From Archegozetes longisetosus (Eukaryota > Arthropoda > Arachnida > Sarcoptiformes > Trhypochthoniidae): 64,000 nt of DNA. Shown one piece after another: positions 60,650-64,000 of this stretch. Position 1 is the stretch's first letter. Each line of letters opens with the position of its first letter. The position numbers were made by a program, and so were the translations under genes. The notes under the pieces were generated by a model. It was not told where the DNA came from and ran no database searches. It saw only the letters and a list, made by a program, of their open reading frames with translations. The DNA is taken from NCBI GenBank assembly GCA_018873245.2, contig JAEMBT020000004.1:62001-126000 (forward strand), written 5' to 3'.

Positions 60650-61215
60650 AAAAAATTTCTTGTTCGCTAATTTTACACTGGAACTGGTTTCGTAATCTGC
60701 AAAATCTTAAGGCGTAAGCACCGTAGTTCAAATTTAATCCGACTTAATAACTTATCTTTTTATCTTTTCCTTGTATTTCTTTGTGTGTTTACGTAAATCT
60801 TCAAAATTATTCTTACTAAATATTCTCAACTAGACTTGAAAAATCTCTGTTACGAGACTTTTCAGTTAAAGTATTACTACTGCCTCTTATTCCGAAAGCT
60901 AATCGAAGCTAGTTTAGTTAACTATAGTAAAACCACGTTATTTTGAAACTGCTTCTGCCAAAAATTCGAAATAAATATTTCGTTCAAGATACTATTCATT
61001 TTTTGAGCATTTCTCCAATTTTAAGGTAATAGCTGATTTCTTTTTTCTATTTGATGTGAGATTATTTGCTTCAAATGAATTTATAATTTTATCTCTTTGT
61101 TTCATAATGATTATAATACTATTTGGCGTTTCAAACCCAGTTTCTTTATAATATCTTTATTTGTAGTGTTATTATCTCATAATTTAAGTATTTGGTACTC
61201 ACTTTAATAATTTTA
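60650..61215. other. Spacer between Merlin element and fold-back
   Basis: About 570 bases of low-GC DNA with no feature I can support. Confidence 0.5.
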
Positions 61216-61894
61216 TTGGTTAGGTTTTACTTATCGTGCTCCACCCATGATCCTAGGGCGGAACCACCTATATATATCTATACTTGTCTTAACAACCTAA
61301 GTTCATCAATACCCCACTCGAGACCCTAGAACCTATCTATAAAGAGTTAGGCCTGGGTCTCTGAGGACCGGACCTAAACATAGCATATTTGGTATGTGAA
61401 TTATACTCGACAACTTGAGTCTATCGATACCCCACTTAGGATCCTAAGGCATAGCTAATAAAATGTTGGACGAGGGTTCATAACGTAAATTCAGGTAAAA
61501 TATGGTAAAGCATAATAAAATAAAGTAAAATTATGCAAAACTAAAATAATTACATCAGCGACATAAATATATGGCTGAAATATCGACCAAAGTAGGACGA
61601 TTAGGTAATTTTGAATTATTTTGGCGGTTTAAATTTTGATTAAATTTTTAATCGACGTAGATTTTGAAACCAAACTTGGAGTGTAATTATAAGGTTGGAA
61701 AGAAAGTCTACGGATTTTGACCGCGTTTAATCAGCATTATTTTTGTAAAGAATGGTTATGTTTACAAGTCGATTCCAGTTGCATTTCCATACATGTGTTA
61801 TTTGTCTACAATTTTCTTCTGGAATTAATTTTGATATCTAGTGATAATCAGTTCTCAAGCTGTGTTCAGATGAATTCCACATAAGGCATTGCAT

Positions 61895-62370
61895 GCTTTA
61901 CTTCTGGCCAACTCCCGACGGAAGTGAATGGCCCCACCAAGTGATATACCATTGGACTTAGGACATCAAATTGAGCATTTTGATACCTCACTTAATCAAT
62001 TATCACAAGTTGTTCTCGAGATATCCATCTTTGTTTGGTTTATTACTTCGTAGAGGATAAACCTGAATTTCTCGAATCGTAACCCAAGCAAGTCTGATAC
62101 AACTAAGAGAGAATTGGTTAGGTCACTTCGCGACCTAACCTATTATACCTTAATTCAAGTCAGGTTTGGTTTGTGTTACAACTTGGTAAAGCCAAGTTTA
62201 TCCATCTCCGAAGGGGTTTGGTCTGGTTGGCCGGAAATGGTCAGGTTCTGCCCGGAAGTGGTCGATTGCTGTATCGAAATGTTCAGCTCGACGAGCCTAA
62301 TCCAATGGTGTATCACACTTGAATGTGGGGGGTTAGGAACTCCTTTAGACCCATTAGCCCAGATTCACTC
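61895..62370. mobile_element. 769-bp family copy 2, truncated at its left side
   Basis: It aligns with the right part and middle of 47537-48305: CCAACTCCCGACGG on one side, and TTTAGACCCATTAGCCCAGA with GATTCACTC at the other end. The left terminal repeat is missing, beginning only at the TTCTGGCCAACTCCC region. A strong internal hairpin, GGTTAGGTCACTTCGCGACC, then TAACC, lies at 62117-62141. It sits at the exact centre of the larger fold-back. Confidence 0.75.
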
Positions 62371-62624
62371 GCAATGCCTTTTGTGGGTTCATCCGAAGAC
62401 ATAACTTAAGAACTGATTATCACTAGATATCAAAATTAATTCCAGAAGAAAATTGTAGACAAATAATACGTGCATGGAAATGCAACTGGAATTGATTTGT
62501 AAACATAACCATTCTTCACAAAATAATGTTGATTAAATATGATCAAAATCCGTAAAGACTTTCTTTCTAACTTTATACATAGATGGAAAAATAGCTAACA
62601 GGTCCAACTTTTTATAGACAGACC

Positions 62625-63020
62625 CTAGGGTCCCAAGTTGAGTACTTATAAACTGAAGTTATGAAGTGAAGGTCGCGTATCAAATATGGCGAGCTCAAGT
62701 CGAGCCCTTAGAGGCCTAGATTCAACTTTTCGTAGCTACACCTTAGGATCCCAAGTGAAGTATCGATAGACTCAGGTTGTTGAGTAGAGTTAGCATACAA
62801 AATATAGTATGCCTGGGTCCCGTCTTTAGAGACCTAGGCCCAACTTTTTGTAGCTAGGTCTTAGGAACACGACTGGGGTATCGATAGACTCAAGTTGTCG
62901 AGTATAATTCACATACCAAATATGGTATGCTTAGGTCCGGTCTTCAGAGACCCAGGCCTAACTCTTTATAGATAGGTTCTAGGGTCCCGAGTGGGGTATT
63001 GATGAACTCAGGTTGTCAAG
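62625..63020. repeat. Four-copy 118-bp tandem repeat in right arm of fold-back
   Basis: Units contain, in order, a GG(T/A)CCCAAG/GAGT start, GGGGTATCGATAGACTCAGG, TTGTCGAGT, CATACCAAATATGGTATGC, and AGAGACCTAGGCCCAACT before the next unit. The embedded CATACCAAATATGGTATG is itself a palindrome. Divergence between units is 10-25 percent by eye. Confidence 0.8.
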
Positions 63021-63099
63021 ATGAGTATATATATGAATAGGCAGTTCCGCCCTAGGGCCTCCCATATGGGCGGAGCACTATAAGTAAAACCTAACCAGT

Positions 63100-64000
63100 G
63101 AAATCAAGTTTGAATGAAACTTTCTTCTCAGTACTTTGATTAATCTAAGCTACAGGAGGTCTGCTGATCAAAATGGAAAAGGCGCATGTATTTTTACGCC
63201 TACCTCATAACAATTTTCTATTATATGCTTAGCAAACTTCTCCAGAAAAGTACACTTCTTTTGGAAAAGCATTGAATTCTTAAAAACACTACAAGTACTT
63301 ACATATCAGATGTCATCAAAAGTTTTAAATGATTTTAATAAAGACTGCGAAGATGTGATCGTTTTCTGCATTGATTCATCAAAATATATTTAAAAATTAT
63401 TCTCAGAAATAAAATTCGCTTTCAATTCAAAGATTCATCATATCTATGATGTGTCCCATCCCTAATGGTGTTATGAATTCATTGAATTCTGGTGGATTCG
63501 TAAAAACGGAGAGTTCACTGTTTAAAACTGGATTAATATTTAAGACTTCAAAGTCTTATAACAATACATAACTTTGCTAAATAACAATGTTGATTCAAAA
63601 TTTCCTTCAAGAGCAATCGCAGATGAGCACTGATTAAGACTGCAAAAGAAGTTAAAGCTCAATAAGAATTTATCTGTAAATTTTTCGATGAGATTTTTGC
63701 TTCAACGAAACAACGAAAAATATCTAAAATTAATTATTAAGCGATGAAGACGAAAGAAGTCTGCATTACGTAAAAATTACTTACATGATCGAACGCTTTG
63801 ATGCGATTGAAAATTTTGAGAAAGAGCTAAAAGTTTATGAACCAAACATTCATCGGTTTTATGAATTAATAATATTAAACTTCAAAATTCCATTTTAGAT
63901 ATGAAAAACTTGGGGATAGTTCAGCTTAGGCCCGGTTCAGGATCTTCATGAAATTTAATATATAGGAGTTTTTGAGGGTGCAGAGTCCATTTATGATAGT
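63100..64000. other. Right end of window, no supported gene
   Basis: Low-GC DNA without recognised coding sequence or repeats. Confidence 0.5.

Larger units (their letters stand above)
61219..63096. mobile_element. 1.88-kb fold-back element with 118-bp tandem units in its arms
   Basis: The outermost GGTTAGGTTTTACTTAT (61219) is exactly inverted at 63080-63096, and next to it CCTAGGGCGGAAC pairs with GTTCCGCCCTAGG. Each arm then carries tandem units of 117-118 bases starting near GG(A/G)TCC(C/T)AAG. There are two in the left arm (61322 and 61439) and four in the right arm (62630, 62747, 62865, 62983). An inner arm (61690-61885 against 62385-62590) is also inverted. A truncated copy of the 769-bp family (61895-62370) occupies the centre. 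Confidence 0.85.

Noticed and set aside
62114-62404. 96-codon plus-strand frame
   Set aside because: It runs through the truncated copy of the 769-bp inverted-repeat element; the corresponding frame is not open in copy 1.
1-64000. CRISPR arrays, operons, bacterial-type promoters
   Set aside because: Spliced genes, MITEs and LINEs show a eukaryotic chromosome; no regularly spaced short direct repeats with unique spacers were seen.

Overview
This is a low-GC eukaryotic nuclear window with few genes and many transposon remains. Three genes can be supported. Their families (a Sidestep-type immunoglobulin receptor, a GH18 chitinase with a C-terminal chitin-binding domain, and a gustavus/SPSB adaptor) point to an arthropod. 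The chitinase resembles the mite chitinase allergen type (for example WE(N)..HNAPL and KQNY motifs), so a mite or another chelicerate is my best guess; this is inference from remembered family features, not a database match.

Layout. 439-869 (+) is the last exon of an SPSB/gustavus gene whose earlier exons lie left of the window. About 870-31100 has no convincing host gene. It holds small inverted-repeat elements, two decayed non-LTR retrotransposons on the minus strand (9.7-10.6 kb and 16.8-17.5 kb), a hAT-like element carrying a nested 1.2 kb element with a Cys-rich ORF (12.67-14.63 kb), a Tc1/mariner-type fold-back (7.3-8.15 kb), several elements whose ends are built of repeated short words (14.9-15.5, 21.5-21.9 and 21.9-22.4 kb), and microsatellites. 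A possible orphan immunoglobulin exon lies at 30.68 kb.

31162-46505 (+) is a Sidestep-family cell-surface receptor. I could join eleven exons (signal peptide, five Ig domains, a fibronectin-III-like domain, one membrane span, a cytoplasmic tail) with matching phases and a total of exactly 822 codons including the stop. Its introns, above all introns 1 and 5, are crowded with nested transposons.

51622-54601 (+) is a secreted chitinase of nine exons with a TATA box and initiator at good spacing. Every junction is canonical and in phase except intron 4. That intron falls inside the catalytic motif and is one base short for any GT-AG solution, so this copy is either affected by a one-base sequence error, a recent pseudogene, or spliced at a non-canonical site.

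The right end (58.78-63.10 kb) is transposon territory: a decayed Merlin (IS1016/ISXO2-like) element with 170-bp inverted ends, interrupted by a TA-flanked MITE, and then a 1.88 kb fold-back with 118-bp tandem units in its arms and a foreign element at its centre. The three host genes do not form a pathway together. The most unusual part is the density of fold-back and nested elements, including a set that share an end architecture but not a sequence.
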